A stretch of 20,613 nucleotides of DNA. It comes from JBNJEA01 sp051745395 (GTDB lineage Bacteria > Desulfobacterota > Desulfobacteria > Desulfobacterales > Desulfosalsimonadaceae). The stretch spans positions 1 to 20,613 of the forward strand of contig JBNJEA010000052.1 of assembly GCA_051745395.1 (NCBI GenBank), given 5' to 3'. Positions 6,986 to 14,592 of the stretch are shown here, piece after piece. Within the stretch, counting starts at the first letter, position 1; each line of letters begins with the position of its first letter. The notes beneath the pieces were generated by a model, which saw nothing but the letters and a program-made list of their open reading frames with translations, had not been told where the DNA came from and made no database searches. A program made the translations under genes and the position numbers.

Positions 6986-7048
6986 ATGAAGATCAAAAAG
7001 ATCCAAAAGGCGCCGACCGGGCTTTGCAAGTGCAAACGGTCCTGTTAA
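6986..7048 (+). CDS. 20-aa Cys-rich peptide, probable RiPP precursor
   Basis: A tiny gene encodes MKIKKIQKAPTGLCKCKRSC: a Lys-rich, leader-like N-terminus and a C-terminal core with three cysteines (C-x-C-x-x-x-C). It has the strongest ribosome binding site in the window (GAGGAGGT at 6973-6980, 5 bases before the ATG). It is followed by a long hairpin and then by a run of genes that includes two radical SAM/SPASM enzymes, one with a PqqD-like peptide-binding N-terminus. Very short precursors are known for such systems (PqqA is about 23 aa). The probable role is substrate for radical-based modification, perhaps forming thioether or other crosslinks at the Cys residues, or metal chelation. Not assignable to a named precursor family from memory. 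That it is translated is inferred from the ribosome binding site and context. Confidence 0.7.
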   Translation: MKIKKIQKAPTGLCKCKRSC

Positions 7049-7068
7049 GGGTGTAGACGGTTTTCAGC

Positions 7069-7105
7069 AAACAGCCTGCACATCGCGCCGATGTGCGGGC
7101 TGTTT
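7069..7105 (+). terminator. 17-bp hairpin between peptide gene and maturation genes (attenuator)
   Basis: AAACAGCCTGCACATCG (7069-7085) pairs along its whole length with CGATGTGCGGGCTGTTT (7089-7105), with one G-U pair and a CGC loop. Only three Ts close the stem and no long T-run follows, so it is more likely a partial terminator or an mRNA-stabilising 3' end than a complete stop. Its position 20 bases after the peptide stop would favour a peptide transcript in excess over the enzymes. Confidence 0.65.
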
Positions 7106-7157
7106 CGTGTTGTCACCCATCCATTGACCCAAAATAGGTTTGCACAGCGGGAACCCC

Positions 7158-7520
7158 ATGACCAAAACCGATTTCAGTGATTATATCTGCCGGCCGTACT
7201 GCATGTTTTTCAGGGAAGGGGAAAAGGAGGAACTGGCGTGCCGGGCAGCGCGTGCCGTGCAATGGCTGGTGGAAAACGGCCGGATCGACGCCGCCGGCAT
7301 TGCCGGTTTCGAAAAGGATCCGGCGGTATGGAAAAAATACGACGCCCCTTTTGCCATTTCTCTTTGCCAGCCTTGTGAATTCCGGGAAAACGACTGTGAA
7401 TACCGTGAGGCGGCGCCGCCGGCGGATGCCGAACCATGCGGCGGCTTTATCCTGCTCGCCCTGCTCAAAGACAAAAACCTTATTGACGATTTCGATATCG
7501 AGGCGCTGACATGGATGTAA
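7158..7520 (+). CDS. Cys-rich hypothetical protein of the radical SAM cassette (120 aa)
   Basis: Family not recognised. The 120-residue soluble protein has clustered cysteines: YICRPYCMFF near the N-terminus, a single Cys in EELACRAARAV, CQPCEFRENDCEY in the middle, and CGGF further on. These could bind an iron-sulfur cluster or zinc. The ATG at 7158 is preceded by a weak GGGAA; a TTG at 7140 is possible. Its last codons overlap the start of the next gene by 10 bases (ATGGATGTAA), so the two are translationally coupled and likely act together. Plausible roles are an accessory electron-transfer or peptide-handling protein for the adjoining radical SAM enzyme; this is inference from position only. 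Confidence 0.75.
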   Translation: MTKTDFSDYICRPYCMFFREGEKEELACRAARAVQWLVENGRIDAAGIAGFEKDPAVWKKYDAPFAISLCQPCEFRENDCEYREAAPPADAEPCGGFILLALLKDKNLIDDFDIEALTWM

Positions 7521-8668
7521 GCCCCTGGCAGGAGGCCTATCTGCGCCTGCATGAGCAGGCGGCCTTAAAATACCTCGAAGTCCCCTATGTGTACCAGATC
7601 GCGCGCGATGAGCTCTATGAAATCGATGAAACCGCCCTGGCGTTTCTCCGTTCCTGCGACGGGCGGCAACAGGGCAAGGCCCTGACATCCGAGGGCGATT
7701 TTGTCGAATACTGCCTGGCCGAAGATATTCTAGATGCCCTGGATCGGCCGGCGACCGTGGAGATCACCGTCAATGCCCCCGTCGACCCGTCGCTGCGGTA
7801 CCTGGAGCTGCATTTGCTCCACGGCTGTAACCTCAAATGCGCCCACTGCTACCTGGGACCGGCCCGGACCGACGAGATGGCGGTAGCCGATGCGGTGGCC
7901 GTCACCCGCCAGTTTTCGGACATGGGCGGGCTCCGGCTGCTGATTTCCGGGGGCGAACCCCTTCTCTATGGGGATTTGCCGGCTTACCTCGCCGAAACGG
8001 CCGATCTTTCCCTCCGCCGGGTCTTATTTACCAACGGGACCCTTCTGGATGCGGAAAACGCCGCCCGGCTCGATGTCAATGAAATCCAGTTCAGCCTGGA
8101 CGGCTGGGAAAACGGCCACGATGCCCTGCGGGGCGAGGGGACCTTCCGCCGGACCATGCGGGGTATTGAAGCGGCCCGGGCCGCGGGAATGGCCGTTTCC
8201 TTTTCCACCATGATTCATCGGCACAACCTGGATGAATTTGAGCGGATGAAGGCGTTCATGGGGCAGGTCGGGGCGCTGGAATGGGGCATTGACGTGCTTT
8301 CCGTGGCCGGTCGGCTGGAAAAACACATGGGCCTGACCGTGCCTTATGCCCAGGCGGCGCCCTACATGGCCTATGCCTACGGCGGCGGTTATCACGGCGC
8401 CGCCGAGGGGTATGCCTGCGGCCGGCATTTGATGGCCGTGATGCCGGACGGGCGGGCGGTGAAATGCGGTTTCTACATGGATCAATCCCTTGGCGACGCC
8501 CGAAAAGACCTCCGGGCGTGCTGGCGGCAAATGGAGCCTGTGCCGCTGTCGCAACTGGAATGCGCCGGCTGCGGCTATATCGAGCAATGCCGCGGCGGCT
8601 GCCGGTTCCGCGCCCCCCGCCCCCTGGCACCGGATCCGGTGATGTGCTGCCTGTACGGGGTGGCGTGA
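7511..8668 (+). CDS. radical SAM/SPASM peptide-modifying enzyme with PqqD-like N-terminus
   Basis: Radical S-adenosylmethionine enzyme. Residues 1-85 look like a PqqD/RRE-type winged-helix peptide-recognition domain (VYQIARDELYEIDETALAFL). The radical SAM core has the cluster motif CNLKCAHC at 106-113, SGGEPLL about 30 residues later, and a TNGTLL strand. The C-terminal SPASM domain shows CGRHLMAVMPDGRAVKCGFY, then CAGCGYIEQCRGGC and a final CC, enough cysteines for two auxiliary 4Fe-4S clusters. Enzymes of this layout modify ribosomal peptides (thioether, C-C or C-O crosslinks, epimerisation). The likely substrate is the 20-aa peptide upstream. It overlaps the preceding gene by 10 bases and is followed after 22 bases by the second radical SAM gene. 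The exact reaction cannot be told. Confidence 0.88.
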   Translation: MDVSPWQEAYLRLHEQAALKYLEVPYVYQIARDELYEIDETALAFLRSCDGRQQGKALTSEGDFVEYCLAEDILDALDRPATVEITVNAPVDPSLRYLELHLLHGCNLKCAHCYLGPARTDEMAVADAVAVTRQFSDMGGLRLLISGGEPLLYGDLPAYLAETADLSLRRVLFTNGTLLDAENAARLDVNEIQFSLDGWENGHDALRGEGTFRRTMRGIEAARAAGMAVSFSTMIHRHNLDEFERMKAFMGQVGALEWGIDVLSVAGRLEKHMGLTVPYAQAAPYMAYAYGGGYHGAAEGYACGRHLMAVMPDGRAVKCGFYMDQSLGDARKDLRACWRQMEPVPLSQLECAGCGYIEQCRGGCRFRAPRPLAPDPVMCCLYGVA

Positions 8669-8690
8669 TCGATCGAAGAAAGAAGGCAAC

Positions 8691-9629
8691 ATGACGCCTG
8701 CGGCAATGCCAACCGATACCCTTTCCTATCTCCAGTTTTACCCGACGCTGCGGTGTAATTTCGCCTGTTCGTTTTGCTTTAACAAGGGCCTGGCCGGCCC
8801 GGCCGATGTGGCCGTAAAAGATTTTGAAACCATGGCGGACAAAGCCGTCGATCTCGGCGTCGGCTACATCGATATGCTCGGCGGCGAGCCGACCCTGCAT
8901 CCCGGGTTGACCGATATTGTCGACCGGATCTCGGCGGCCGGCCTGAAAACCACCATCAGCACCAACGGTTCGGATGCCGCCCGGCTGGTTGGCCTTTCGG
9001 AACGATTTGACCGCGACGCCGTGCGGATCGGTGTTTCCATCAATGAAGGCGGTGTTTCGGCTGCCCTGCACGACTATATTGTCCGTTACCGGCCGATGGT
9101 AAAAAGCATTTTTCCGAAATCCGGGCGGGTGCCCGAAAGCTGTGCCCCTTATATTGGGCAGCCCGGCATTCAATATTTTCTTTTGTACCGCGATGTCGCC
9201 GATCGACGGGAACTTTCGGAAAGTGTGGCCTTTTATGATTTTGACGAGGCGATCAAACGGCTGCAATCGCGCTATTGCGGCCTTGACGGGGTCTTTTGTT
9301 CTGGCTTTGTCCCGGATGTTGAAAGCGCCCCTGTTCTGGATTCGGTGCGGTGTCCGGCCGGAACCACGAAGCTTTCGGTGCTGCCCGACGGATCGGTGTA
9401 TCCGTGCTACCTGCTTTTTCATTTCCCGCAGTTCAAGCTCGGCAACATCCTGACCGACGCGTTTCAAAAGATCTGGCAGCATCCGGTGCTCGATCATTTC
9501 CGCCGTTTCGAAAAAAATCGTTGCCCGAAAACCGAATGCCGGCTGTTTGCAAGCTGCCACGGCGGATGTCCGGCCATGAGCTTTCGGTTCTACAATGACC
9601 TTTCGGGGCCGGACCCCCGGTGTATGTAA
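8691..9629 (+). CDS. second radical SAM/SPASM enzyme of the cassette
   Basis: 312-residue radical SAM protein without the PqqD-like extension. The cluster motif CNFACSFC is at residues 22-29, MLGGEPTLHP follows at about 62-71 and STNGSD later. The C-terminal SPASM-type region carries CPAGTTKLSVLPDGSVYPCYL, then KTECRLFASCHGGCPAMS and a penultimate Cys. It is clearly different in sequence from its neighbour, so the two probably perform different steps on one peptide or act as a pair, as in other two-enzyme cassettes (for example the families named SynChlorMet or GeoRSP, mentioned only as things to compare). GAAGG at 8681-8685 gives a fair ribosome binding site for the ATG at 8691. The next gene, a cupin, begins 19 bases after its stop. 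Confidence 0.87.
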   Translation: MTPAAMPTDTLSYLQFYPTLRCNFACSFCFNKGLAGPADVAVKDFETMADKAVDLGVGYIDMLGGEPTLHPGLTDIVDRISAAGLKTTISTNGSDAARLVGLSERFDRDAVRIGVSINEGGVSAALHDYIVRYRPMVKSIFPKSGRVPESCAPYIGQPGIQYFLLYRDVADRRELSESVAFYDFDEAIKRLQSRYCGLDGVFCSGFVPDVESAPVLDSVRCPAGTTKLSVLPDGSVYPCYLLFHFPQFKLGNILTDAFQKIWQHPVLDHFRRFEKNRCPKTECRLFASCHGGCPAMSFRFYNDLSGPDPRCM

Positions 9630-9648
9630 AGAAGAAAAAGGAGAGGCT

Positions 9649-9990
9649 ATGAAAAAAATTGATCTGAAAAATCGGGCGATCGCGGCACAGGAGGGCGAAT
9701 ACGTTCTGGGGCTCGATGATACCGGCAGTCATGCTTGTTACATGATCTACGGCACGCTCAGGCCCGGCGAAAAAGATCGCCTGGTCAAACCGGGCAAAGG
9801 TCACGAGGAAATCGTGCTGGCCATGAAGGGGGAATTCAAACTCACCGGGGACTGGGAAGGTTCGGTCAAAGAAGGCGAGGCCTTCCACATTGCGGGCGAA
9901 ACCTCCTTGTTTTTGGAAAACCCGGGAGATGCGCAAGCCGTTTACATCATTTCCGGCGGGCATTCATCCGAGGGGCATCATCACCACTGA
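9649..9990 (+). CDS. small cupin-fold protein with His-rich tail
   Basis: 113-residue single-domain cupin. The first motif is partly visible as KPGKGHEEIVLAMKGEF, resembling G(X)5HXH(X)3,4E(X)6G with one His missing, and the second as KEGEAFHIAGET. The C-terminus ends in GGHSSEGHHHH, a probable metal-binding tail. AAAGGAGAGG just before the ATG at 9649 fixes the start; upstream in-frame codons overlap the radical SAM gene and lack a signal. Placement 19 bases after the second radical SAM gene implies the same operon. Cupins may be enzymes, small-molecule binders or storage proteins; here it could bind the modified peptide, a metal or a cofactor. Specific role unknown. Confidence 0.82.
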   Translation: MKKIDLKNRAIAAQEGEYVLGLDDTGSHACYMIYGTLRPGEKDRLVKPGKGHEEIVLAMKGEFKLTGDWEGSVKEGEAFHIAGETSLFLENPGDAQAVYIISGGHSSEGHHHH

Positions 9991-10074
9991 CGGGGGGCGT
10001 TGGCTGAAACGGCGTCATTGCCAGGCTAAGCAGATTCCGTGATCCCCATTGGTATCGCAAAGGGAGGAAAAATC

Positions 10075-11541
10075 GTGTCCGTATCAACAGATTTTCAGGT
10101 CCTCATTGCCGGGGCCGGGCCGGCGGGGAGCCTGCTGGCCCGGCAATTGGCGTCGGCCGGGGTTTCGGTTGCGGTTTATGAAATTCGGGCGGATGAAGAC
10201 GCACTGGGGCACAACTGGTCCGATGCGGTGGAAAAAACCGCTCTTGCCGACGCGGGCTTTGAAATCCCATTGATGGAAAACGGCCGGTTCAAAGGCCGGC
10301 TGGTCAAAACCCACGAAACCGATGACAACCTGTTTGAACCCCACGGGGTCAACCCCCTGCAGATCTGGTCGCCGGATTTGACCTGCCGGACCCGGTCTGA
10401 CGTGGACTTCCAATACATTACCACGGACCGCAAGGTCCTGGGCCGGCGGCTGGCCCAACAGGCCCGGGATGCCGGGGCAAAAATGTTTTACCAACATCGT
10501 TGTCAGGGTCTGCTCGGCGAGACGGATGGCTCTTTGGAAGATATTGCCGTGCGGGGCCTGCGGGTGACCGATATGGGGACGGGGCAAACCGGCGACGTTT
10601 CAGCCGGCATTGTCGTGGATGCCACCGGCTATCTTTCCGCTCTGCGCACCGGCCTGGGAAAGGCCCCTGCGATCAACCGCGCTTTCGGGCAAGGCGATCT
10701 GGCCTATGCCTGCCGCACGGTACGCGAGCTCGATGTATCGCGCGCCCCCGGCGACAATCTTTCCGACCATTACCGCTACGGGGCCTATCAGGGGTATTTC
10801 TGGACCCATCGACACCACGAGGATGTCATCGATGTGGGCGGCGGGGTGCCAAAAGAGCCGGGCCGTATAGACCCGAAAACCGTCATCGAGGAAATGATTG
10901 CCCAACGGCCGTCGATCACCGAAAAGGAGCTGCGCGGCGGCGGGGGCACGGTGCTGGTCGGCCGGTCGCCCGGATCGCTTGCCGCCGGCGGGTTTGTCGC
11001 GGTGGGCGATGCGGCCGGCCAGGTGATCCCGACCACCGGCTGCGGTGTCGGCGGGGCCATGAACGGGGCGCTGATGGCCGCAGAAACCATCAGGGCGGCC
11101 CTGGACCGAAACGACTTCAGCCTCGAGGCGCTCTGGGGCTATAACCGGCAGTGGTTTGCCGGCCGGGGCAGCCATTTTGCCGCCCTGTCTGCGCTAAAGC
11201 AGGTCCTGCAGGCATTGTCGCACGCCGATATCACCTGTTTGATGAAAAAAGATATCCTGAGCGGCCAGATGCTGACCCCTTCCATCAACGGCATATTTGA
11301 ACCGCCCGACTTGGCCGCCACGGGCCGTACCCTGCTTCGGGGCCTTGCCCGCCCGGATCTGCTCATGCAGTTGAATCGGGCCACCGGCCTGGGAAAAAAA
11401 ATATTTCAGCATTACCGGAAGTATCCGGAAAAATGGCAACCGGCCTCGTTTTACCGATGGAGCCATCAGGCGGAAAAACTGTTCGAAAAAATCGGCAAGC
11501 CGGCCGCAGACCATTTGCCGCCGGCGACAGATCCGAAGTAA
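10075..11541 (+). CDS. FAD-dependent oxidoreductase, geranylgeranyl-reductase-like
   Basis: Flavoprotein of the geranylgeranyl reductase / p-hydroxybenzoate-hydroxylase fold. It has an N-terminal FAD-binding GAGPAGSLLARQLA at about residues 12-25, DATGYLSALR in the middle, and GDAAGQVIPTTGCGVGGAMNGALMAAE near 313-340, the usual second FAD contact. The enzyme would reduce double bonds of isoprenoid lipids or quinone-like substrates, or act on a peptide if it belongs to the cassette. The start is GTG at 10075, because AAGGGAGG ends 7 bases before it; an upstream GTG at 10039 reads through that ribosome binding site. It follows the cupin by 84 bases without an obvious terminator, so it may be the last gene of the peptide operon or an independent gene. 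Length 488 aa is somewhat above the usual 400. Confidence 0.85.
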   Translation: MSVSTDFQVLIAGAGPAGSLLARQLASAGVSVAVYEIRADEDALGHNWSDAVEKTALADAGFEIPLMENGRFKGRLVKTHETDDNLFEPHGVNPLQIWSPDLTCRTRSDVDFQYITTDRKVLGRRLAQQARDAGAKMFYQHRCQGLLGETDGSLEDIAVRGLRVTDMGTGQTGDVSAGIVVDATGYLSALRTGLGKAPAINRAFGQGDLAYACRTVRELDVSRAPGDNLSDHYRYGAYQGYFWTHRHHEDVIDVGGGVPKEPGRIDPKTVIEEMIAQRPSITEKELRGGGGTVLVGRSPGSLAAGGFVAVGDAAGQVIPTTGCGVGGAMNGALMAAETIRAALDRNDFSLEALWGYNRQWFAGRGSHFAALSALKQVLQALSHADITCLMKKDILSGQMLTPSINGIFEPPDLAATGRTLLRGLARPDLLMQLNRATGLGKKIFQHYRKYPEKWQPASFYRWSHQAEKLFEKIGKPAADHLPPATDPK

Positions 11542-11653
11542 GCCGGTAGGCCTCGTTCCTCGAAATTCGCGCCGCCAGTCAGCCAAGGCGCCACAGGATT
11601 TGCTTTCTGCAAAAATGCCGCCACGGCGGAAGAAAGAGCTTTTTACGACAGCT

Positions 11654-12127
11654 TCAGGCTTGAAGCTCTACAATCAGGGGATGGACCCGTTTGTTTTCAA
11701 TGCGCATGATGCCGAGGCTGATTGGCAGTTGAAACCGCCGGGGGCCGGCACTGCCCGGATTAACATGAACAATGCCGTTTTTTTCTTCGATTACGGGCTG
11801 GTGGGAGTGGCCGAAAACCAGCACCGATAGGCCCTTGTTTTGTAAATCCTCTTGCCATGCCGCCCGGTCATGGATGACACCGATGACCACGTCATCGATG
11901 GCAATGCGCAAATAGGGGGCCAAATCGCGGACCCCGGGACCAAAGTCCATGTTGCCGCGGACCGCATAGACCGGTGCAATTTTTTCAAGGTCATCGAGGA
12001 TGTCCGGGCGGTCGATGTCGCCGGCATGAAGGATCAGGTCCACGCCGCTTAATGCCTCCACCGCGGTTTTTCTCAACAGACCGTGGGTGTCGGAGATCAA
12101 TCCGACAGTTGTGGGATAAGCTACCAT
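11654..12127 (-). CDS. YfcE/MJ0936-family metallophosphoesterase
   Basis: Small calcineurin-like phosphodiesterase of the YfcE type, a cytoplasmic enzyme with a di-metal centre acting on phosphodiesters of unknown identity. The metal ligands appear in order: GLISDTHG, LHAGDID, VRGNMD, VIHD and VFGHSHQP, followed by VNPGSAGPRR near the C-terminus. Starting at the ATG at 12127 gives 157 residues beginning MVAYPTTVGLISDTHG, the normal distance from start to first motif. A TTG at 12151 would add eight residues; neither has a well-spaced ribosome binding site. It lies downstream of the DUF362 gene on the same strand, beyond a strong hairpin, so it is probably transcribed separately. Confidence 0.88.
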   Translation of the reverse strand: MVAYPTTVGLISDTHGLLRKTAVEALSGVDLILHAGDIDRPDILDDLEKIAPVYAVRGNMDFGPGVRDLAPYLRIAIDDVVIGVIHDRAAWQEDLQNKGLSVLVFGHSHQPVIEEKNGIVHVNPGSAGPRRFQLPISLGIMRIENKRVHPLIVELQA

Positions 12128-12258
12128 ACCCTTTGCTTTTAATAAAACCAACCCGTTTCATCAAGGCCAAATCAATGGCCCGGCAAAAACGGGCGGCAGT
12201 TAAGCGCGCCCAAAGCCGCGGCGGCCATTGTATTGTCGTCCCCGGCGCCCGGAAAGGG

Positions 12259-12291
12259 GCCGTCCGAAGCCGGTTGCCGGCCCCGGACGGC
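12259..12291 (-). terminator. strong hairpin at the end of the ADH-HAD-DUF362 operon
   Basis: GCCGTCCG (12259-12266) pairs with CGGACGGC (12284-12291), and inside them GCCGG pairs with CCGGC around a 3-base loop, with a 2x2 internal mismatch. It begins 5 bases after the stop of the DUF362 gene. A long T-run is absent on that strand (CCCCTTTCC follows), so it may terminate weakly or protect the 3' end. Confidence 0.5.
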
Positions 12292-12296
12292 AGCGC

Positions 12297-13619
12297 TTAT
12301 TCCACCCGGAAAAACGATTCGTCGAATTCCGGTTTGTTCTGGTACCGGGCCATGAAAAGGCCGGGCAGTGTATCGATCTGGTCAAACAGGCTGGGGTCGG
12401 CCTCGATGCCGGCTTGCTGCAGGGCATCGACGACGTTTTTGGGTTTGGGCGGACATCCCTTGATGGCGATCATTTTCTGAATGTTGGGGTGATCCTTGTT
12501 TTTGTTGTACATGCACTGGCCCAGCAGGATGGTGGCGGCCATGCCGGGGGCGGGCTCCATGGCCTTGCCGGTGAGTACCTCGACGTTGTCCCAGGGCTCT
12601 CCTTTCCAGGCAAACCGGATGGCCGACAGGATCAGGCCGTTTAAGCCCGAGCAGTAGGTGCACATGGTATTGTCGAATTTCCGGTAAAACAGGCCTTCGA
12701 TACCCTCCTTGGCCAGCGGTTTCGGCATCTCGCCGGTTTTATCGCAATGGTAGGCGAAATCATGCTCGTGGTAGGCGGCCACCTCCTCGATGGCCTCGCC
12801 TTTGATCTCGATATCGGAAAAATCCGTGGGCCGGTTCCGGTTTTTCGCCGCCTGCGCCAGGTGGGGCACATCGTCGGGTAAGTGGCCCAGCACCCGGGCG
12901 CCGACCATGTCGGCGGATAAAATGTCCGGTGATGCCACGAGCAGGTTGCTGCGGTGCATTTTGCCGTCAAAGGCCGGGCCGCGTTCTAAGGTATAGATGC
13001 CGTCGACGACGGTGAGCATCGGCGGCATCCGGTCGGCCAGCCTGGCCACGTGAAAGTTTAAGTCCTTTTCCGGGTCCGCGCTGTGGCATTTTTTCCGGGA
13101 TTTGATGTCGATGGTGCCCTTTAAATTCTTGATCCCCAGGCTGACCACGGTCTGGTTGTGCGATTTCATGGCGGGCAGGTCCACGACGAAATCGCTGTTG
13201 ATGATGTCTTCGTTGAACTTCAAAACGATATCATCTCCCAGATCCACCTTTTCAAAGGGGCGTTCCATGACGTTGACGTACTTGACCCCGTATCGTTGCC
13301 GCAGCCGCTCGTAGCCCAGGGTTTCAAAGGCGTTGGCCGGGGTTTCGCGGTCCTTTGCATCGGCGACGACGCCCTCGCCGATGGTAATATCGTCGATGCC
13401 GTGTTCCTTGAGCAGCACCACCATGTCCTCGATGACACGCGACGTGGTGATCACGCCCCACTTGGGAAAGGCGCACGCCTTGGTCCAGAAGACAATGTTG
13501 GGCTTGATAAAGACCCTGGCGCCGGCCGGCATATGGGCCAAGCCGTTGCACATGTCCACGGCCTTTTTGACCGATTCGTAGGGAGATTCGTAGCGTATGA
13601 TGGATACCGGGTGTTTCAT
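12297..13619 (-). CDS. DUF362 domain-containing protein
   Basis: 440-residue protein with the DUF362 core: FIKPNIVFW near residue 40, SRVIEDMVVLLKEHGIDDITIGEG, an acidic/His-containing centre (DLPAMKSHNQTVVSLGIKNLKG) and VVDGIYTLERGP. DUF362 proteins are common in anaerobes, and their biochemical role is poorly defined. The C-terminal part carries scattered Cys residues (CTYCSGLNG, GQCMYN, KGCPPKP) but no classical 2x4Fe-4S ferredoxin motif. AAAGGAG precedes the ATG at 13619, and the gene starts 12 bases after the stop of the hydroxyacyl-CoA dehydrogenase gene, so it is the third gene of a catabolic operon. Its role there (electron transfer or ligand binding) is inference. Confidence 0.85.
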   Translation of the reverse strand: MKHPVSIIRYESPYESVKKAVDMCNGLAHMPAGARVFIKPNIVFWTKACAFPKWGVITTSRVIEDMVVLLKEHGIDDITIGEGVVADAKDRETPANAFETLGYERLRQRYGVKYVNVMERPFEKVDLGDDIVLKFNEDIINSDFVVDLPAMKSHNQTVVSLGIKNLKGTIDIKSRKKCHSADPEKDLNFHVARLADRMPPMLTVVDGIYTLERGPAFDGKMHRSNLLVASPDILSADMVGARVLGHLPDDVPHLAQAAKNRNRPTDFSDIEIKGEAIEEVAAYHEHDFAYHCDKTGEMPKPLAKEGIEGLFYRKFDNTMCTYCSGLNGLILSAIRFAWKGEPWDNVEVLTGKAMEPAPGMAATILLGQCMYNKNKDHPNIQKMIAIKGCPPKPKNVVDALQQAGIEADPSLFDQIDTLPGLFMARYQNKPEFDESFFRVE

Positions 13620-13631
13620 TGCGTTTCTCCT

Positions 13632-14543
13632 TTACTCGTTTTTGCCTTTGATGAAGCCGGGTTTGGCAAAGGCGGGCTCGGGGTAGGTGTAAAATCCCCG
13701 GCCGCTTTTAACGCCCAGGTGTCCCTGGTCCACGTATTTTTTCATGAATTCGGCATTGGCGGTGGCCTGGCGGTCATTGAGCTGCTCGGCCCAGTAGTCT
13801 GTAATCTTGTATACCGTATCGATGCCGATGCTGTCCATGATGCCGAATGGGCCCATCATGGTGTGCATGACCCCCATCCAGGAGCGGTCGATATCTTCCA
13901 CGTCGGCCACGCCGTTGGCGGCCAGGCTCTGGGCCGAGCGCAGCAGCTCCATGAGCATGGCATTGAACACGTAGCCGAAGTTCTCCTTTTGCAATACGAT
14001 AGCCACCTGACCGATGCGCTCGGCAAAGGCCTCTATGATCGCCACGGTTTCATCCGATGTCTCCGGGTGGGGCATGATATCGACGATATCGGTAAAACGG
14101 GTGTCATGGAAGTGCAGGGCCGCAAACCGGTCCGGCCGGCCGGTGGCCTGCGCAAACATGGAGGGCACCAGCGAGGACGTGTTGGTGGTAAAGATCGTGT
14201 GCGCCGGGCAGATGTCGTTGAACTGGGCAAACACCTTGCCCTTTAACTCCGGGTCCTCTGGGACGGATTCGTTGACAAAATCCGCATCATATCCGGCTTT
14301 TTCGGCATCGGTCTCCGTGGAGATCCGGTTGCGGGCCGCATCGGCTTCGGCCTGAGACAGCCGGCCGCCCTCGACGTAGGTTTTTGCCAGTTTGCCGACC
14401 CGGTCTGCGGCCTTGTCCAGCATTTGCCGGCTGATGTCATACAGGGTCACATCGTAACCCGAGGCGGCGCACTGGAATCCGATCTGCTGGCCCATGTTGC
14501 CGGATCCGAGGATCAATACCTTCGAAATATCATCTGCATTCAA
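13632..14543 (-). CDS. 3-hydroxyacyl-CoA dehydrogenase
   Basis: NAD-dependent 3-hydroxyacyl-CoA dehydrogenase of the HAD/HBD family (beta-oxidation-type step: 3-hydroxyacyl-CoA to 3-ketoacyl-CoA). The Rossmann motif is ILGSGNMGQQIGFQCA at residues 10-25. The middle holds NTSSLVPSMFAQATGRPDRF, then LHFHDTRFTDIVDIMP with the catalytic His and an unusual HDTR in place of the common FNP. The C-terminal dimerisation domain follows (GVADVEDIDRSWMGVMHTMMGPFGIMDSIG). At 303 residues it is a typical monofunctional length. The start is TTG at 14543, with AGGAGA 7 bases upstream. It lies between the alcohol dehydrogenase and the DUF362 gene on the same strand. The substrate is not identifiable but probably a short or cyclic acyl-CoA. 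Confidence 0.9.
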   Translation of the reverse strand: MNADDISKVLILGSGNMGQQIGFQCAASGYDVTLYDISRQMLDKAADRVGKLAKTYVEGGRLSQAEADAARNRISTETDAEKAGYDADFVNESVPEDPELKGKVFAQFNDICPAHTIFTTNTSSLVPSMFAQATGRPDRFAALHFHDTRFTDIVDIMPHPETSDETVAIIEAFAERIGQVAIVLQKENFGYVFNAMLMELLRSAQSLAANGVADVEDIDRSWMGVMHTMMGPFGIMDSIGIDTVYKITDYWAEQLNDRQATANAEFMKKYVDQGHLGVKSGRGFYTYPEPAFAKPGFIKGKNE

Positions 14544-14592
14544 AATGGCTCTCCTGATTTCGGGTGAACAGATTATCAGTTATCATATACGG

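Noticed and set aside
8256..9560. Long minus-strand open frame (over 430 codons) opposite the radical SAM genes
   Set aside because: It is antisense to two clearly recognised enzymes, has low-complexity Arg/Pro-rich composition in part and matches no family; it reflects GC-rich codon bias.
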